DNA of 64,000 nt from Streptococcus australis ATCC 700641 (GCF_000186465.1 NZ_GL636091.1:1786011-1850010); one strand, 5' to 3'; positions 26,782 through 38,724 are shown, counted from the stretch's first letter. Notes: generated by a model not told the origin, from the letters alone. A program made the numbers and translations.

Positions 26782-27654
26782 TTAGGAACATTCATTTTTT
26801 ACAAATTTATCAAAGTGTTCTTGATAATAGGCTACCTGCTCTGGCAGTCCTAGCACATCAAAAATATGCATAGCCTCTTGCATCTGCTGACAGCCTTCAT
26901 TTGTTTCTCCCTTCTGGTAGAGGGCAAATCCCATAAGGTAATGAAAGATATTGCGTTCGTAGAGTTTGATGCTCTTGCCGATAATCTTTTCCACATAGGC
27001 TTCAAAATAGCTGGCATTTTCAAAAGAACGGTGTTCTAGACAATGCTGGTAACAATTCAGAGCTAGAATCAAGACCAGTTTTCGATGGCGACCAATTTCC
27101 TTGTAGAAATCTTCCCGCTCCATCACTTCTCTACCAAGCCGAGTGACATAATCCACATCATAAAAGCTATAGAGATTGCCAAAGAGGATCAACTCATACA
27201 TGGTCCACTCTTCCGTTTGAAAGAGATAGTCCGCCACCTTGTCCAGATCGCTCTGCTTCATCGTGTAGCTGGCATCCCTCTGGCAAATCAGCCCTTGTAA
27301 CAAAATCCAGTTCAATTCAAAATAAAGGGGATTGGTCGAACCTTTAGCCTTTTCAAGTTGTTCTCCTTGAAGCCTTTGAAAACCCGCAATGTCATTTGAA
27401 TAGTAAAATGGAATAATCTGAGCCATCAAGGCCACATGCTCATGGTGTTGGAAATTTCTGGCCTTATCCATAAAATTCTCAATCGTCACATGGATATTGT
27501 CCAAAATTTCAAAGAAGCGCGACGTAGCCAGATCCGACTCCCCCAATTCAAAACGGGATAACTGGGAGGTCGAACAAGCTTCTCCTGCTGCTTCTTTCAA
27601 TGAATAATTTTTACTGATTCGAAATTCACGAAAAACTTTGCCTAAATCTTCCAT
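26782..27654 (-). CDS. Rgg/MutR-family transcriptional regulator
   Basis: 290 residues. N-terminal helix-turn-helix MEDLGKVFREFRISKNYSLK then SQLSRFELGESDLATSRFFE, the Xre-type start characteristic of Rgg proteins, followed by a long all-helical TPR-like domain (about 70-285) that in the family binds short peptides. No hydrophobic SHP-type peptide gene was found beside it, so its ligand is unknown. It sits between a 117-residue gene (4-nt gap) and the MFS exporter. A fragment of a second rgg 5' end lies at 28156-28223 and of a 3' end at 25535-25577. Confidence 0.9.
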   Translation of the reverse strand: MEDLGKVFREFRISKNYSLKEAAGEACSTSQLSRFELGESDLATSRFFEILDNIHVTIENFMDKARNFQHHEHVALMAQIIPFYYSNDIAGFQRLQGEQLEKAKGSTNPLYFELNWILLQGLICQRDASYTMKQSDLDKVADYLFQTEEWTMYELILFGNLYSFYDVDYVTRLGREVMEREDFYKEIGRHRKLVLILALNCYQHCLEHRSFENASYFEAYVEKIIGKSIKLYERNIFHYLMGFALYQKGETNEGCQQMQEAMHIFDVLGLPEQVAYYQEHFDKFVKNECS

Positions 27655-27658
27655 TTGA

Positions 27659-28012
27659 TTACCACTTAAATTCCTTTAAGTACCTTTCTAACTCTTGCAA
27701 GTATCCTTCGTAGAATCCGTGATCTTCTTTCACGGAAAAATCTAATTGTCTTAAGTAAGAAATCAGCCAATCAACCAATAGATCATACTGATGAAGAGGT
27801 AGGCGTTTCATCTGCTCTTCAACAAAAGAAATGGCCTCTGCAAAGCGCTGCTCTTCTAAAACTTGCTGAAGATAGTGATTCCCGTTGATGAGTTTTCCTT
27901 CCTCATCCTCATACTGCCCCAAATCTAAATTCTGAATCTGCAGGCGCAAAGTTGTACCAATTATATCGGCTACACCTTTAATCTGCTTCATAAACCAATC
28001 ATTTTCAGTCAT
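27659..28012 (-). CDS. DUF6483-like helical protein upstream of rgg
   Basis: 117 residues from ATG at 28012 (AAGGAG 9 nt upstream; a GTG three bases earlier is equally possible). The N-terminus MTENDWFMKQIKGVADIIGT resembles the opening of DUF6483 proteins, which are of unknown function; this match is from memory. The rest is predicted helical and acidic, with repeated aromatic residues. The stop is 4 nt before the rgg start, so the two are coupled. It lies immediately next to the recombination scar and may have arrived with that event. Confidence 0.68.
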   Translation of the reverse strand: MTENDWFMKQIKGVADIIGTTLRLQIQNLDLGQYEDEEGKLINGNHYLQQVLEEQRFAEAISFVEEQMKRLPLHQYDLLVDWLISYLRQLDFSVKEDHGFYEGYLQELERYLKEFKW

Positions 28013-28042
28013 CACAATGTTCTCCTTAGGCAAATTAGAAAA

Positions 28043-28155
28043 CTACACTTTCTCCGCTAGTTCTTCCCATTCTATCATGGCTTCTTCTTGGGCGGCGGTC
28101 AGCTGGTCGATTTGCTGCTGGCTCTCCATGAGTTCGCCGGTTTCATTGGTGGCCA
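28043..28155 (-). pseudogene. 3' fragment of a second ABC-F gene
   Basis: The minus strand encodes LLATNETGELMESQQQIDQL and then a tail ending EWEELAEKV and a TAG stop. This parallels the C-terminus of the intact neighbour (…LVQLQSELDQLTVQQESVME… EWAELSEQVE) with many differences. It has no start and is joined head-on to an rgg 5' fragment, so it is a relic. Confidence 0.82.
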
Positions 28156-28223
28156 GCAGCTTCTTTTAACGAATAATTTTTACTGATCCGAAATTCACGA
28201 AAAACTTTTCCAAGATCTTCCAT
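28156..28223 (-). pseudogene. 5' fragment of a second rgg gene
   Basis: Begins with an ATG directly abutting the ABC-F stop codon and encodes MEDLGKVFREFRISKNYSLK followed by EAAG, identical to the start of the intact Rgg, then loses homology and reaches a stop within a few codons. The join to the ABC-F fragment is at a shared GCTGCTGG. Confidence 0.85.
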
Positions 28224-30131
28224 CTATTCCACCTGCTCTGACAGTTCTGCCCACTCTTCCATGACCGATTCCTGCTGGACAGTTAGTTGATCCAGCTCGC
28301 TTTGGAGTTGAACCAAGTCAGCTGCATCGTTGGTGCTATGCATGGTTTCGGTGATGGCTTGGATTTTCTGATCCAACTCTTCCATCTCCGCTTCCAATTG
28401 CTCAATGCGACGAGTGATTTTCCGGAGTTCCTTCTGGTTTTGCTTCTGCATGTGATAGTCATTGCTGGTGAATTCCTCCGTAGAAGAAACAGGCACAGTT
28501 TCTGCTTGTGCTGTTGCAAGAGCCTCTAACTCAGCTTTTTTCTCCAGATAATAATCATAATCTCCTAGATAAAGAGTTGAGCCCTCTTCTGAGAGTTCCA
28601 AGACTTGTGTGGCTACACGATTGATAAAGTAGCGGTCGTGGCTGACAAAAAGCAAGGTCCCGTCAAAATCAATCAAGGCATTTTCCAGCACTTCCTTGCT
28701 ATCGATATCCAAGTGGTTAGTCGGCTCATCGAGAATCAAGAAATTGTTATTCTCCATGGACAGCTTGGCCAAGAGCAGACGCGCCCGCTCTCCACCTGAC
28801 AGCATGCCGACAGTTTTCTTGACATCATCCCCAGAGAAAAGAAAGGCTCCTAGGCGATTGCGGATCTCCACTTCTGGTGTCAGTTTAAAGTCATTCCAGA
28901 GCTCATCCAAGACACTGTTGTGAGGGGTTAGCTTACTCTGAGTCTGGTCATAGTAGCCCACCTCGACATTAGCCCCAAAGCGAGCTTCCCCCTTGATAAA
29001 AGGAATCTGCCCGACGATGGACTTGATAAGAGTAGATTTCCCGATCCCATTTGGTCCTACAATAGCGACCGCATTCATCTTGCGGATATCCAGATTGATG
29101 GGCTCTGACAGGATTTGATCGTCATAACCGACAGCTGCCTCTTCTACTGTCAGGACGACATTGCCCGATGTCTTATCGGAATGGAAGGTCATATGGGCAG
29201 ACTTGGTCCCAGCTTCCGGCTTGTCTAGGCGCTCCATTTTTTCCAACTGCTTACGCCGAGACTGGGCCCGTTTGGTGGTCGACGCCCGCACCAAATTGCG
29301 ATTAACAAAGTCTTCCAGCGCTGCAATTTCTTTTTGTTGCTTCTCGTAGTTCTTGGCTTCGGTCAGCAATTTTTGTTCTTTTTGCTCCACAAAGCTGGAG
29401 TAATTACCGACATAGCGATCTAAAGAATGCTTGGTCAAGTCCAAGGTAATGGTAGCAACTTTATCGAGAAAATACCGGTCGTGGCTGACAATGAGAAGGG
29501 CTCCGCTATAATTGACCAGATAGTTTTCCAACCAGGCAATCGTCTCAATATCCAAGTGGTTAGTCGGCTCGTCCAGTACCAAGAGATTTGGTTTTTCCAA
29601 GAGCATCTTGGCCAGAGCGAGACGGGTATTTTGCCCACCAGACAGCTCTTCAATCTTCATCTGCCACATAGACTCATCGAACTTAAATCCGTTGAGAATG
29701 GCGCGGATATCTGCCTCATAGGTAAAGCCACCAGCCTGACGGAATTCTTCTGATAGACGGTCATAATCCTGCATGAGTTTTTCTAAGTCAGCCCCAGTTT
29801 TTTCCCCCATCGCAAGCTCCATCTGCCGCAAGCTTTTCTCGGTCTTTCTGAGATCGTCAAAGACATGGAGCATCTCATCGTAGATAGTATTGGACGACTC
29901 AAATCGACTATCCTGGGCTAAATAAGAGAGAGAAAGGTCCCGCTTTTTATTGATTTCCCCAGAAGTCGGCTCTTCTTCTCCCACCAAGATTTTTAAGAGC
30001 GTAGACTTGCCGGCTCCGTTCTTTCCGACCAGGGCAATCCGGTCCCGTTCATCCACTTGCAGGCTGACATTATCAAAAAGAACCTCCCCTGCAAAAGAGC
30101 GTTCAATTTTGTTGGCTTGTAAAATAATCAT
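28224..30131 (-). CDS. ABC-F family ATPase (ribosome-associated translation factor type)
   Basis: 635 residues with two ATP-binding cassettes and no membrane segments: Walker A GKNGAGKST and GPNGIGKST, signatures LSGGQNTRLALAK and LSGGERARLLLAK, Walker B/D-loops LVLDEPTNHLD and LILDEPTNHLD. A linker of charged helices (about 240-310) and a C-terminal coiled coil complete the YdiF/Uup-like form. ABC-F proteins bind the ribosomal E site to relieve stalls or give antibiotic protection; which applies here is not visible. The chosen ATG at 30131 has no Shine-Dalgarno site and lies 6 nt from a promoter -10, suggesting leaderless mRNA. Confidence 0.9.
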   Translation of the reverse strand: MIILQANKIERSFAGEVLFDNVSLQVDERDRIALVGKNGAGKSTLLKILVGEEEPTSGEINKKRDLSLSYLAQDSRFESSNTIYDEMLHVFDDLRKTEKSLRQMELAMGEKTGADLEKLMQDYDRLSEEFRQAGGFTYEADIRAILNGFKFDESMWQMKIEELSGGQNTRLALAKMLLEKPNLLVLDEPTNHLDIETIAWLENYLVNYSGALLIVSHDRYFLDKVATITLDLTKHSLDRYVGNYSSFVEQKEQKLLTEAKNYEKQQKEIAALEDFVNRNLVRASTTKRAQSRRKQLEKMERLDKPEAGTKSAHMTFHSDKTSGNVVLTVEEAAVGYDDQILSEPINLDIRKMNAVAIVGPNGIGKSTLIKSIVGQIPFIKGEARFGANVEVGYYDQTQSKLTPHNSVLDELWNDFKLTPEVEIRNRLGAFLFSGDDVKKTVGMLSGGERARLLLAKLSMENNNFLILDEPTNHLDIDSKEVLENALIDFDGTLLFVSHDRYFINRVATQVLELSEEGSTLYLGDYDYYLEKKAELEALATAQAETVPVSSTEEFTSNDYHMQKQNQKELRKITRRIEQLEAEMEELDQKIQAITETMHSTNDAADLVQLQSELDQLTVQQESVMEEWAELSEQVE

Positions 30132-30137
30132 AGTTTC

Positions 30138-30166
30138 ATTGTACCTTACTTTTGACAAATTGACAA
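30138..30166 (-). promoter_or_regulatory. ABC-F promoter, leaderless geometry
   Basis: TTGTCA at 30166-30161, 17-nt spacer, TACAAT at 30143-30138 on the minus strand. Only GAAACT separates the -10 from the ATG, so the transcript should begin at or next to the start codon. Confidence 0.75.
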
Positions 30167-30171
30167 TTGAA

Positions 30172-30201
30172 GAAAAGGCCAAACGCTAGATGCGCTTGAC
30201 C
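30172..30201 (-). terminator. Terminator of the membrane protein gene at 30214
   Basis: Ten-pair stem GGTCAAGCGC/GCGTTTGGCC with loop ATCTA on the minus strand, then TTTTC, 12 nt beyond the stop codon. Confidence 0.82.
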
Positions 30202-30213
30202 TGTCCTCACTTT

Positions 30214-30585
30214 TTAGATTGTTGAAATGTTGGAAGCCATTTGGCTGTACTGATAGGAGAGGAAAAGCCCAATGCCAATCACCAGCAAAAGCAAGCCCCA
30301 TTTGATGACTCCCTTTACAAAGCGAATCACAAGTAGGATAATCATGGAACCAATCAGCCAAGTGATGGCCGAATGCGAGAAGAAAGCTTGGACGGCTTCC
30401 TTATTGTCTCCGAAAAATTGACGGACTCCCTCAGGAGCATAGTTTTCCCAAGCCTGTTGAATGCCTAATTCATGGGATAATGCTTGCCCTTTTTGGGATA
30501 GCCATAGAAAGATTCCAGAGTTAAACACAAAGAGTGCCACTTGTTCTGGAAAGGTTCGAATAACATACAGTATGCGTTTGATTAT
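30214..30585 (-). CDS. Small two-helix membrane protein with a non-canonical or obscured start
   Basis: From the first standard start (GTG at 30540) there are 108 residues beginning MALFVFNSGIFLWLSQKGQA. The frame is open and plausible further upstream (IIKRILYVIRTFPEQ), and an AAGGAG site (30596-30591) lies 5 nt before an ATA codon at 30585-30583, giving 123 residues. Two hydrophobic segments are at the C-terminal half (AITWLIGSMIILLVIRFV and WGLLLLVIGIGLFLS). No family is recognised. It follows the metalloprotease gene by 2 nt on this reading, so it is co-transcribed with it. The start is uncertain: AUA or AUC initiation, or the internal GTG. Confidence 0.62.
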   Translation of the reverse strand: MIKRILYVIRTFPEQVALFVFNSGIFLWLSQKGQALSHELGIQQAWENYAPEGVRQFFGDNKEAVQAFFSHSAITWLIGSMIILLVIRFVKGVIKWGLLLLVIGIGLFLSYQYSQMASNISTI

Positions 30586-30587
30586 TC

Positions 30588-31307
30588 TTACTCCTTGTAT
30601 AGTTGACGAACAGCCTCAATATCCCTCTCTTGGATGCTATAAAAGGAACCAGCTGCCTGCATGACGGACTCTTCCTCAGTATGGTCCAAACCAATCGCAT
30701 GGCCTAGTTCATGCTCAGCTGTGTTTACAATTCGCTGATGGGAATAATTGTACTGCTTATTAAGTAGGTAATAGCGATTCAAACGAACGGTCACCCGTTT
30801 GAAACGATTGGTTAAAACATTTGTCTGGGATTCGGCCTCACCCGCTGCAGAAACCGTGCTATCATCCATCTCCGTTAAGATAATATCAGCCTCTTCTTCA
30901 CTGGTGACAAGTTGGAAAGTGAAGGCCCCTGTCTGATTCCAAGACTCAAGAGCTTCCTCATAGGCACGGGTAAAGGTATCATCCATCGTAGGATCTAGAT
31001 AAACTTTTGCAGTTGCCTGATCCCACCTTGCTCCTGTTGAGGTATGGCCATCTGTTGCTAAGTCCTCTTGAGCAGATGGACTTCCCTGACCCCGTAGAGG
31101 ACCATCTCGATGAAAGTAAGCATCTACCTGAGTAACAACCGTTTGGGCTGCGCGACTGACCCCATCTATTCCGCTACCGGTTTTGCCACTAAAGAATAAA
31201 GTAGCAACCAGCAAAGCAAAACTAAGGGCGAGAGTCCAAAACAAGCCCCAAACAAGACTCCAAATAACCCGTATTAGAAAACGAATCATGGCTATAATGG
31301 TTCTCAC
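30588..31307 (-). CDS. Membrane-anchored matrixin-like zinc metalloprotease
   Basis: 239 residues with GTG start at 31307 and GGAGG 5 nt upstream. One N-terminal hydrophobic anchor (WSLVWGLFWTLALSFALLVA, about 15-34) and an extracellular domain. The zinc site TAEHELGHAIGLDHTEEESV, near residue 204, is the HExxHxxGxxH signature of matrixin-type (metzincin) peptidases; the following Met (SVM) can act as the Met-turn. A short acidic linker and Gly/Ser-rich region follow the anchor. Similar small secreted metalloproteases are common in streptococci; substrate unknown. The next gene begins 2 nt downstream. Confidence 0.86.
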   Translation of the reverse strand: MRTIIAMIRFLIRVIWSLVWGLFWTLALSFALLVATLFFSGKTGSGIDGVSRAAQTVVTQVDAYFHRDGPLRGQGSPSAQEDLATDGHTSTGARWDQATAKVYLDPTMDDTFTRAYEEALESWNQTGAFTFQLVTSEEEADIILTEMDDSTVSAAGEAESQTNVLTNRFKRVTVRLNRYYLLNKQYNYSHQRIVNTAEHELGHAIGLDHTEEESVMQAAGSFYSIQERDIEAVRQLYKE

Positions 31308-31405
31308 AAGTTCCTCCTTTCCTTAGGAAGACCTTTGTTTAGGTCTAGAAGAGATTATTTTACCTCAGTTTTCTTAAAATAAGCTAAAGGGTGACGTCAT
31401 GAAAG

Positions 31406-31445
31406 GAAAAAGATCCAGTTGACAGCAAAGCCAACCGAATCCTTT
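31406..31445 (-). terminator. endA terminator
   Basis: Fourteen-pair stem (with G-T pairs) AAAGGATTCGGTTG/CAACTGGATCTTTT on the minus strand followed by T residues. Confidence 0.8.
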
Positions 31446-31473
31446 TCATCCTGCTTCTTCTTTTATACGCAGC

Positions 31474-32316
31474 TTAGCGATGCACTGTTACTTTTCCAGT
31501 ACGATAATCCAAACTAATCCCACTCTGGACATTTGGAACAAAAACGTTAAACTCTAGACTGCCATCACTCGATTTTGCTTCAATTTGACTGCCAACTGGT
31601 ACCAAATCTTCATCTGAAGCATAGTAGAGAGTCACCCTATAACGGACCCGCTTATTTTTATCTAAGGCCTTCCGAACAAGGATTTCATAGTAATTTTGTC
31701 CCGTTGAAAAACTGTCACGCGCTTGGTTGGCCCAAGCTGTTTGAACCGCAATATTTTTAGGATTCGTCATCGAGGCATCAAACCCATCTAAGTTGCCAAT
31801 CAAGGCATAGCCGAGAAGATGGCCCCGATCGACCGCATGGTCATATTCCCCAGTTAAATTGGTTACTTGGTGCCAGCCAGCGGGAGCCCAATCTACATCC
31901 GTCTGTTCCCTTTTTTGGTATTGACGAGTCGCCTTGGTCATCAAAGCATTGGCAACTGTTGGAATCTCTCGTCCTTTTACAGTCTTTGTCTTAGTATCTG
32001 CATAAGGGAGACTAGCAACATCCGCATCCAGATTGGTTTTATTCTGGTTAATGATGAAAGCGCCTGCTTCATTCCATTGAATGTTTTTTCCTAGTTTAGC
32101 TCGAACACTATCTGTCAGAACACTCTCCGCTAGTTCCTTACTCGGTGTTGCTTCTTGACTCGAAGTAACAACCGTTTGAACCTGAGAGTGACTAGCGACT
32201 GGCTGGGGTTGACTAAAATAATAGCCACCGATGGAAAGGGCTGCTGCCACCACCAAGCCCAGTAGAGTTTGTCCTGATTTTTTCATTTTAAGTGGTTTCT
32301 TTTGATTGTTTGCCAC
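31474..32316 (-). CDS. endA: Membrane nuclease EndA (DNA/RNA non-specific endonuclease)
   Basis: Surface nuclease that in pneumococcus degrades one strand during DNA uptake and destroys neutrophil DNA traps. 280 residues with GTG start (32316) and AGAGG ribosome site. One N-terminal signal-anchor ([19 protein letters not shown]), then the beta-beta-alpha metal nuclease domain with the catalytic block [20 protein letters not shown] (His in DRGH) and the metal-binding Asn in [15 protein letters not shown]. It closely parallels pneumococcal EndA, including the C-terminal [11 protein letters not shown]. Gene order murA-epuA-endA is the same as in pneumococcus. Confidence 0.95.
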   Translation of the reverse strand: MANNQKKPLKMKKSGQTLLGLVVAAALSIGGYYFSQPQPVASHSQVQTVVTSSQEATPSKELAESVLTDSVRAKLGKNIQWNEAGAFIINQNKTNLDADVASLPYADTKTKTVKGREIPTVANALMTKATRQYQKREQTDVDWAPAGWHQVTNLTGEYDHAVDRGHLLGYALIGNLDGFDASMTNPKNIAVQTAWANQARDSFSTGQNYYEILVRKALDKNKRVRYRVTLYYASDEDLVPVGSQIEAKSSDGSLEFNVFVPNVQSGISLDYRTGKVTVHR

Positions 32317-32391
32317 ACTGGTTTCCTCTGTTTCTACTGAATGGGAAAGAGCCTGGGATCACGATCTCAAGCTCCTCTTTTTGATAAATAG

Positions 32392-32580
32392 TTACTTACC
32401 TGAAAATTTCTGAAGGATTTCCTTCCATGTATCTGGCGAGAGAATGGACCAAGGATCCTTTCCATTACCAATGACACCATATCCAATGACCAAGCCAAGA
32501 GCGAAAACAATCGCTAAGATAGTAAGAACCAATAGGACGATTCCCAATTGTTTTCCGATTGCTTTTAATTTAGTTTTCAT
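32392..32580 (-). CDS. epuA: EpuA small membrane protein
   Basis: 62 residues with a basic start ([13 protein letters not shown]), one membrane helix ([20 protein letters not shown]) and an outside tail [20 protein letters not shown]. Three consecutive ATGs exist where the gene overlaps the murA 3' end; the third (32580) is best spaced from AAGGA. The pneumococcal homologue lies between murA and endA and was named from the DNA-uptake nuclease locus. It is sometimes annotated as an RNA polymerase beta-subunit-like protein, without direct evidence. Role unknown; coupled to murA by overlap. Confidence 0.85.
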   Translation of the reverse strand: MKTKLKAIGKQLGIVLLVLTILAIVFALGLVIGYGVIGNGKDPWSILSPDTWKEILQKFSGK

Positions 32581-33853
32581 CATCATCTTCCTTCACACGA
32601 CGTACATCTGCTCCAAGAGCCACCAATTTCTCATGGAATTTAAAATATCCACGGTCAAGGTGGGTTAACTTGCTCACTTTGGTTTCTCCCTCAGCCACAA
32701 GCCCCATTAAAATCAAGGTTGCACTAGCACGCAAGTCTGTCGACATTACTTCAGCCCCTTGTAAGCTAGCCCCACCTTGGATGCGGGCCGTATCTCTCAT
32801 AATATCTGAATGTAAGCCCATCCGACGCATCTCTTCCAAGTGTTGGAAACGATTTTCAAATACCGTTTCAATCATGGTCGATTCACCAGAAGCCATGGCC
32901 ATCAAAGCAGTAAATTGGGCTTGCATATCTGTAGGGAAGCCTGGATAAGGTAAAGTTTTTACCGTCACTGGTTTCAATTTAGAAACATCTGAGCGAATGC
33001 GAATGCCATTCTCTTCTTCCGTTACCTCAACGCCCATTTCTTGCATCTTAGAAAGAAGAGGGCGGTTGTGTTCCCAAATCGCATCCTCGATTAAAACGTC
33101 TCCACCTGTCATGGCTGCACCAACCATGAAGGTTCCTGCCTCAATTCGGTCTTGAACGACATTGTGAACCGCTCCATGCAAACGATCCACCCCAACAATC
33201 GTCAAGGTTTCTGTACCTGCTCCACGTACCTTAGCTCCCATCTTATTCAACAGAGAGGCCAAGTCCACGATCTCAGGTTCGCGGGCTGCATTCTCGATAA
33301 CCGTCGTTCCATCTGCCAAGGTTGCTGCCATCATGATATTTTGCGTCGCACCTACGGATGGGAAATCCATATAGATATGAGCTCCTCGAAGACGATCTGC
33401 TTTTGCTTCAATGTAACCAGCCGTTTGGGTAATCTTCGCTCCCATAGCTTCCAAGCCCTTCAAATGCAAATCGATTGGACGACTTCCAATGGTACAGCCA
33501 CCTGGCATGGAAACTTTGGCATGACCATTCCGAGCCAAGACAGGACCTAGAACGACGATCGAAGCTCGCATCTTGCTGACATATTTGTAAGGCGCTTCTT
33601 CTGTCAATGGTTGCGTCGCATCAACGACTACTGTATTGGTTTCTTCATCAAACGTAACTTGTGTGTTCAAGCCACGAACGACATTGTTCATTGTAAAGAC
33701 ATCAGATAAAACAGGAACATTGGTCAAAGTTGTTGTTCCTTCACTGGCCAAAACAGTTGCTGCCAAAAGAGGAAGGACTGCATTCTTTGCTCCTTCAATC
33801 TTCACAGTTCCAACTAGGCGATTTTGACCACCATTTACAATAATTTTATCCAT
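32570..33853 (-). CDS. murA: UDP-N-acetylglucosamine 1-carboxyvinyltransferase MurA
   Basis: First committed step of peptidoglycan synthesis: adds enolpyruvate to UDP-GlcNAc; target of fosfomycin. 427 residues. The start [20 protein letters not shown], the substrate loop [16 protein letters not shown], and the catalytic loop with the fosfomycin-binding Cys in [19 protein letters not shown] (near residue 115) are all intact. The end ([12 protein letters not shown]) overlaps epuA. The DUF1146 gene lies 66 nt upstream in the same direction. Confidence 0.96.
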   Translation of the reverse strand: MDKIIVNGGQNRLVGTVKIEGAKNAVLPLLAATVLASEGTTTLTNVPVLSDVFTMNNVVRGLNTQVTFDEETNTVVVDATQPLTEEAPYKYVSKMRASIVVLGPVLARNGHAKVSMPGGCTIGSRPIDLHLKGLEAMGAKITQTAGYIEAKADRLRGAHIYMDFPSVGATQNIMMAATLADGTTVIENAAREPEIVDLASLLNKMGAKVRGAGTETLTIVGVDRLHGAVHNVVQDRIEAGTFMVGAAMTGGDVLIEDAIWEHNRPLLSKMQEMGVEVTEEENGIRIRSDVSKLKPVTVKTLPYPGFPTDMQAQFTALMAMASGESTMIETVFENRFQHLEEMRRMGLHSDIMRDTARIQGGASLQGAEVMSTDLRASATLILMGLVAEGETKVSKLTHLDRGYFKFHEKLVALGADVRRVKEDDDEN

Positions 33854-33919
33854 ACTTGTTATTACTCCATTTCATTCAGTCACGACTACTATCATACCAT
33901 AAATTCATTAAAAAAGAAG

Positions 33920-34150
33920 CTAAAAGTTCCCGTTAAACAACTGCCGACTGAATTCATAAATACTGATAAAGAAGCTGCTAGTCAAATAGCCAAGACTAAT
34001 GCTGATCAATAAAATAAGAAGCCGAATTTTTACGGCTGTTTCGGCGTTTACCTTTAAAAAACGCTCCCACTGAACCACCGTTGAAAGAAGGTGGTAGGCG
34101 AAGAAAATAAACAATAGGTGACTGCAAAAAGTAAAAATCATTTGAATCAT
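33920..34150 (-). CDS. DUF1146 (YwzB-like) membrane protein
   Basis: 76 residues from ATG at 34150, or 73 from the ATG three codons later, which is better spaced from GAGG. The long upstream extension runs into the 179-bp repeat and is artefactual. Two membrane helices (FTFCSHLLFIFFAYHLL and KIRLLILLISISLGYLTSSF) are separated by QWERFLKVNAETAV, the DUF1146 pattern. Homologues sit between the ATP synthase operon and murA in many Firmicutes. Function unknown. Confidence 0.85.
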   Translation of the reverse strand: MIQMIFTFCSHLLFIFFAYHLLSTVVQWERFLKVNAETAVKIRLLILLISISLGYLTSSFFISIYEFSRQLFNGNF

Positions 34151-34205
34151 ACCTCTATTATACCATAAGAAAAAGTTTCCCTTCATATTCTTTAGATTCA
34201 AAAAA

Positions 34206-34384
34206 AGAGAGTGGGACAGAAATCGGTAATTCGTTAGAATTCGATTTCGTCGTCCCACCTCCGCACAGTTGAGTAGGGCTGTAAAAGCTGATGAAATCAG
34301 CGTAGTAGAGCCCACTCAACCACTGCGTCTTGCTCGACAATCCAAAAACAATTAAGAGGCTAGGACTTCTGTCCCAGCCTCTTT
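34206..34384 (+). repeat. 179-bp folded interspersed repeat, copy 2
   Basis: Same length and orientation as 11881-12059 with 8 substitutions and no gaps. The three predicted stems are the same; most changes fall in loops or linkers (for example GTAGTTCATT versus GTAATTCGTT in the first loop, CTTTTG versus CTTCTG in the last). It lies directly after the stop of atpC, between the ATP synthase operon and the DUF1146 gene, and probably provides the operon's 3' hairpin. Confidence 0.9.
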
Positions 34385-34390
34385 AACTTT

Positions 34391-34810
34391 TTATAATCGA
34401 TTTCCGACATTAATCCGGTTAATAGCGCGTTGAAGGGCAATTTTTGCACGACGCTCCATATCAACAGAATGTTGATCTTTGGCCTCTTCAAGGGCTTTTT
34501 CAGCACGCATTTTTGCACGCTCAGCCCGGCTAACATCAATGTCTCGAGCGCGTTCCGCCGAATCCGCTACGATGGTAATGACATTATCTGCCACTTCAAT
34601 AATCCCACCATTCACGGCGATCCAATCAATGTGTTTTTCGTCATCGATCCGACGGACCTTGACTTGGTCTACAGCCAAAACCGCAATGGTATTGATATGA
34701 CGAGGTAAAATCCCTAATTCACCATCAATTGTCTTGACAGATACAAATGCGGCATGATGATCATAAACCAGTCCATCCGGTGTAACGATTTGGACGTTCA
34801 TTTGACTCAT
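34391..34810 (-). CDS. atpC: ATP synthase epsilon subunit
   Basis: Rotor and regulatory subunit of F1. 139 residues: the N-terminal beta sandwich with [20 protein letters not shown] and [16 protein letters not shown], and C-terminal helices [20 protein letters not shown] and [19 protein letters not shown]. Starts at ATG 13 nt after the atpD stop. Last gene of the eight-gene operon. No truncation. Confidence 0.97.
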   Translation of the reverse strand: MSQMNVQIVTPDGLVYDHHAAFVSVKTIDGELGILPRHINTIAVLAVDQVKVRRIDDEKHIDWIAVNGGIIEVADNVITIVADSAERARDIDVSRAERAKMRAEKALEEAKDQHSVDMERRAKIALQRAINRINVGNRL

Positions 34811-34823
34811 CTTTCACCTCTTC

Positions 34824-36239
<1,416 letters not shown>

Positions 36240-36318
36240 CTATTCTATTAAGTTTCTAAGCTTGTGAATACATACCATCAAGCTTAATTTTGTATTGTTA
36301 AAATGTGCATCGAATCAA

Positions 36319-37200
36319 CTACTCAAGCCCACTCGCTCCTGCAACAATTTCCGTAATTTCTTGCGTAATGGTTGCCTGACGAGCTCGGTTGTATTGAATG
36401 GTCAATTCATCAATTACTTTCTTGGCATTGTCTGTTGCGGTTTGCATGGCCATCATACCGGCAGCATTTTCAGCTGTTTTGGCATCAATAATGGCTCCAT
36501 AAATCATACTTTCCGCAAACTGTGGAAGCAATTGATCCAAAATCGCATCGCGGTCTGATTCCAACTCCAGATTCAAGATATAATCTTCATCTGCTTCATT
36601 GGGGTCCAAGTCAATAATCGGAAGCATTTGCTCTACCCGCAATTGACTGGTCAAACTGTTGACGTGGTGATTATAACAGACATACAATTCATCAAACAAT
36701 TCATTTTGATACATTTGGACTGTCTTATTGATGATCTTCCGCACTTCATCAAAGCTTGGTTGATCCGCTAGGCCACGTAGTTCATAAACCGGCTGAATGC
36801 CTCTTGCTCTAAAGAAATCTGCCCCAATACTTCCAATACAGATGACTTCAAAATCCTCACCCGTTGGATGGTATTCTTCCTTCAATTCCATGACTGACTT
36901 GAGGATAGAGGCATTGTAGCCTCCCACTAGTCCACGGTCAGAAGTGATAACAATATAAGCAGACTTTTTGACAGGACGACTCTTTAAAAATGGATGGTAC
37001 TTAGCATTCTCAGCCTCGTGTCCATGTAAGAGGTCTGTCAATAGTTTACGAACCTTAGATGCGTAAATTTGGAAGTCCTTGGCAGCTTGCTCAGACTTCC
37101 CAAGTTTGGCAGCAGATACCATCTGCATAGCATTCGTAATTTGACTGGTATTCTTTGTCGATGCAATTTTATTTTTGATATCATTTAAAGAAACTGCCAT
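36319..37200 (-). CDS. atpG: ATP synthase gamma subunit
   Basis: Central rotor shaft. 293 residues. The N-terminal helix [20 protein letters not shown] continuing [19 protein letters not shown], the Rossmann-like middle with [15 protein letters not shown], and the C-terminal helix [20 protein letters not shown] are diagnostic. It follows atpA by 15 nt, with AGGAG as ribosome site. Confidence 0.97.
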   Translation of the reverse strand: MAVSLNDIKNKIASTKNTSQITNAMQMVSAAKLGKSEQAAKDFQIYASKVRKLLTDLLHGHEAENAKYHPFLKSRPVKKSAYIVITSDRGLVGGYNASILKSVMELKEEYHPTGEDFEVICIGSIGADFFRARGIQPVYELRGLADQPSFDEVRKIINKTVQMYQNELFDELYVCYNHHVNSLTSQLRVEQMLPIIDLDPNEADEDYILNLELESDRDAILDQLLPQFAESMIYGAIIDAKTAENAAGMMAMQTATDNAKKVIDELTIQYNRARQATITQEITEIVAGASGLE

Positions 37201-37215
37201 CTGCCACTCCTATTT

Positions 37216-38724
<1,509 letters not shown>

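Noticed and set aside
26782..28040. SHP-type signalling peptide gene beside rgg
   Set aside because: No short frame with a ribosome site and a hydrophobic C-terminal core was found on either strand next to the regulator.
34151..34340. Upstream extension of the DUF1146 frame and a second short frame
   Set aside because: Both run through the 179-bp repeat; family homology and the ribosome site support a start at or near 34150.
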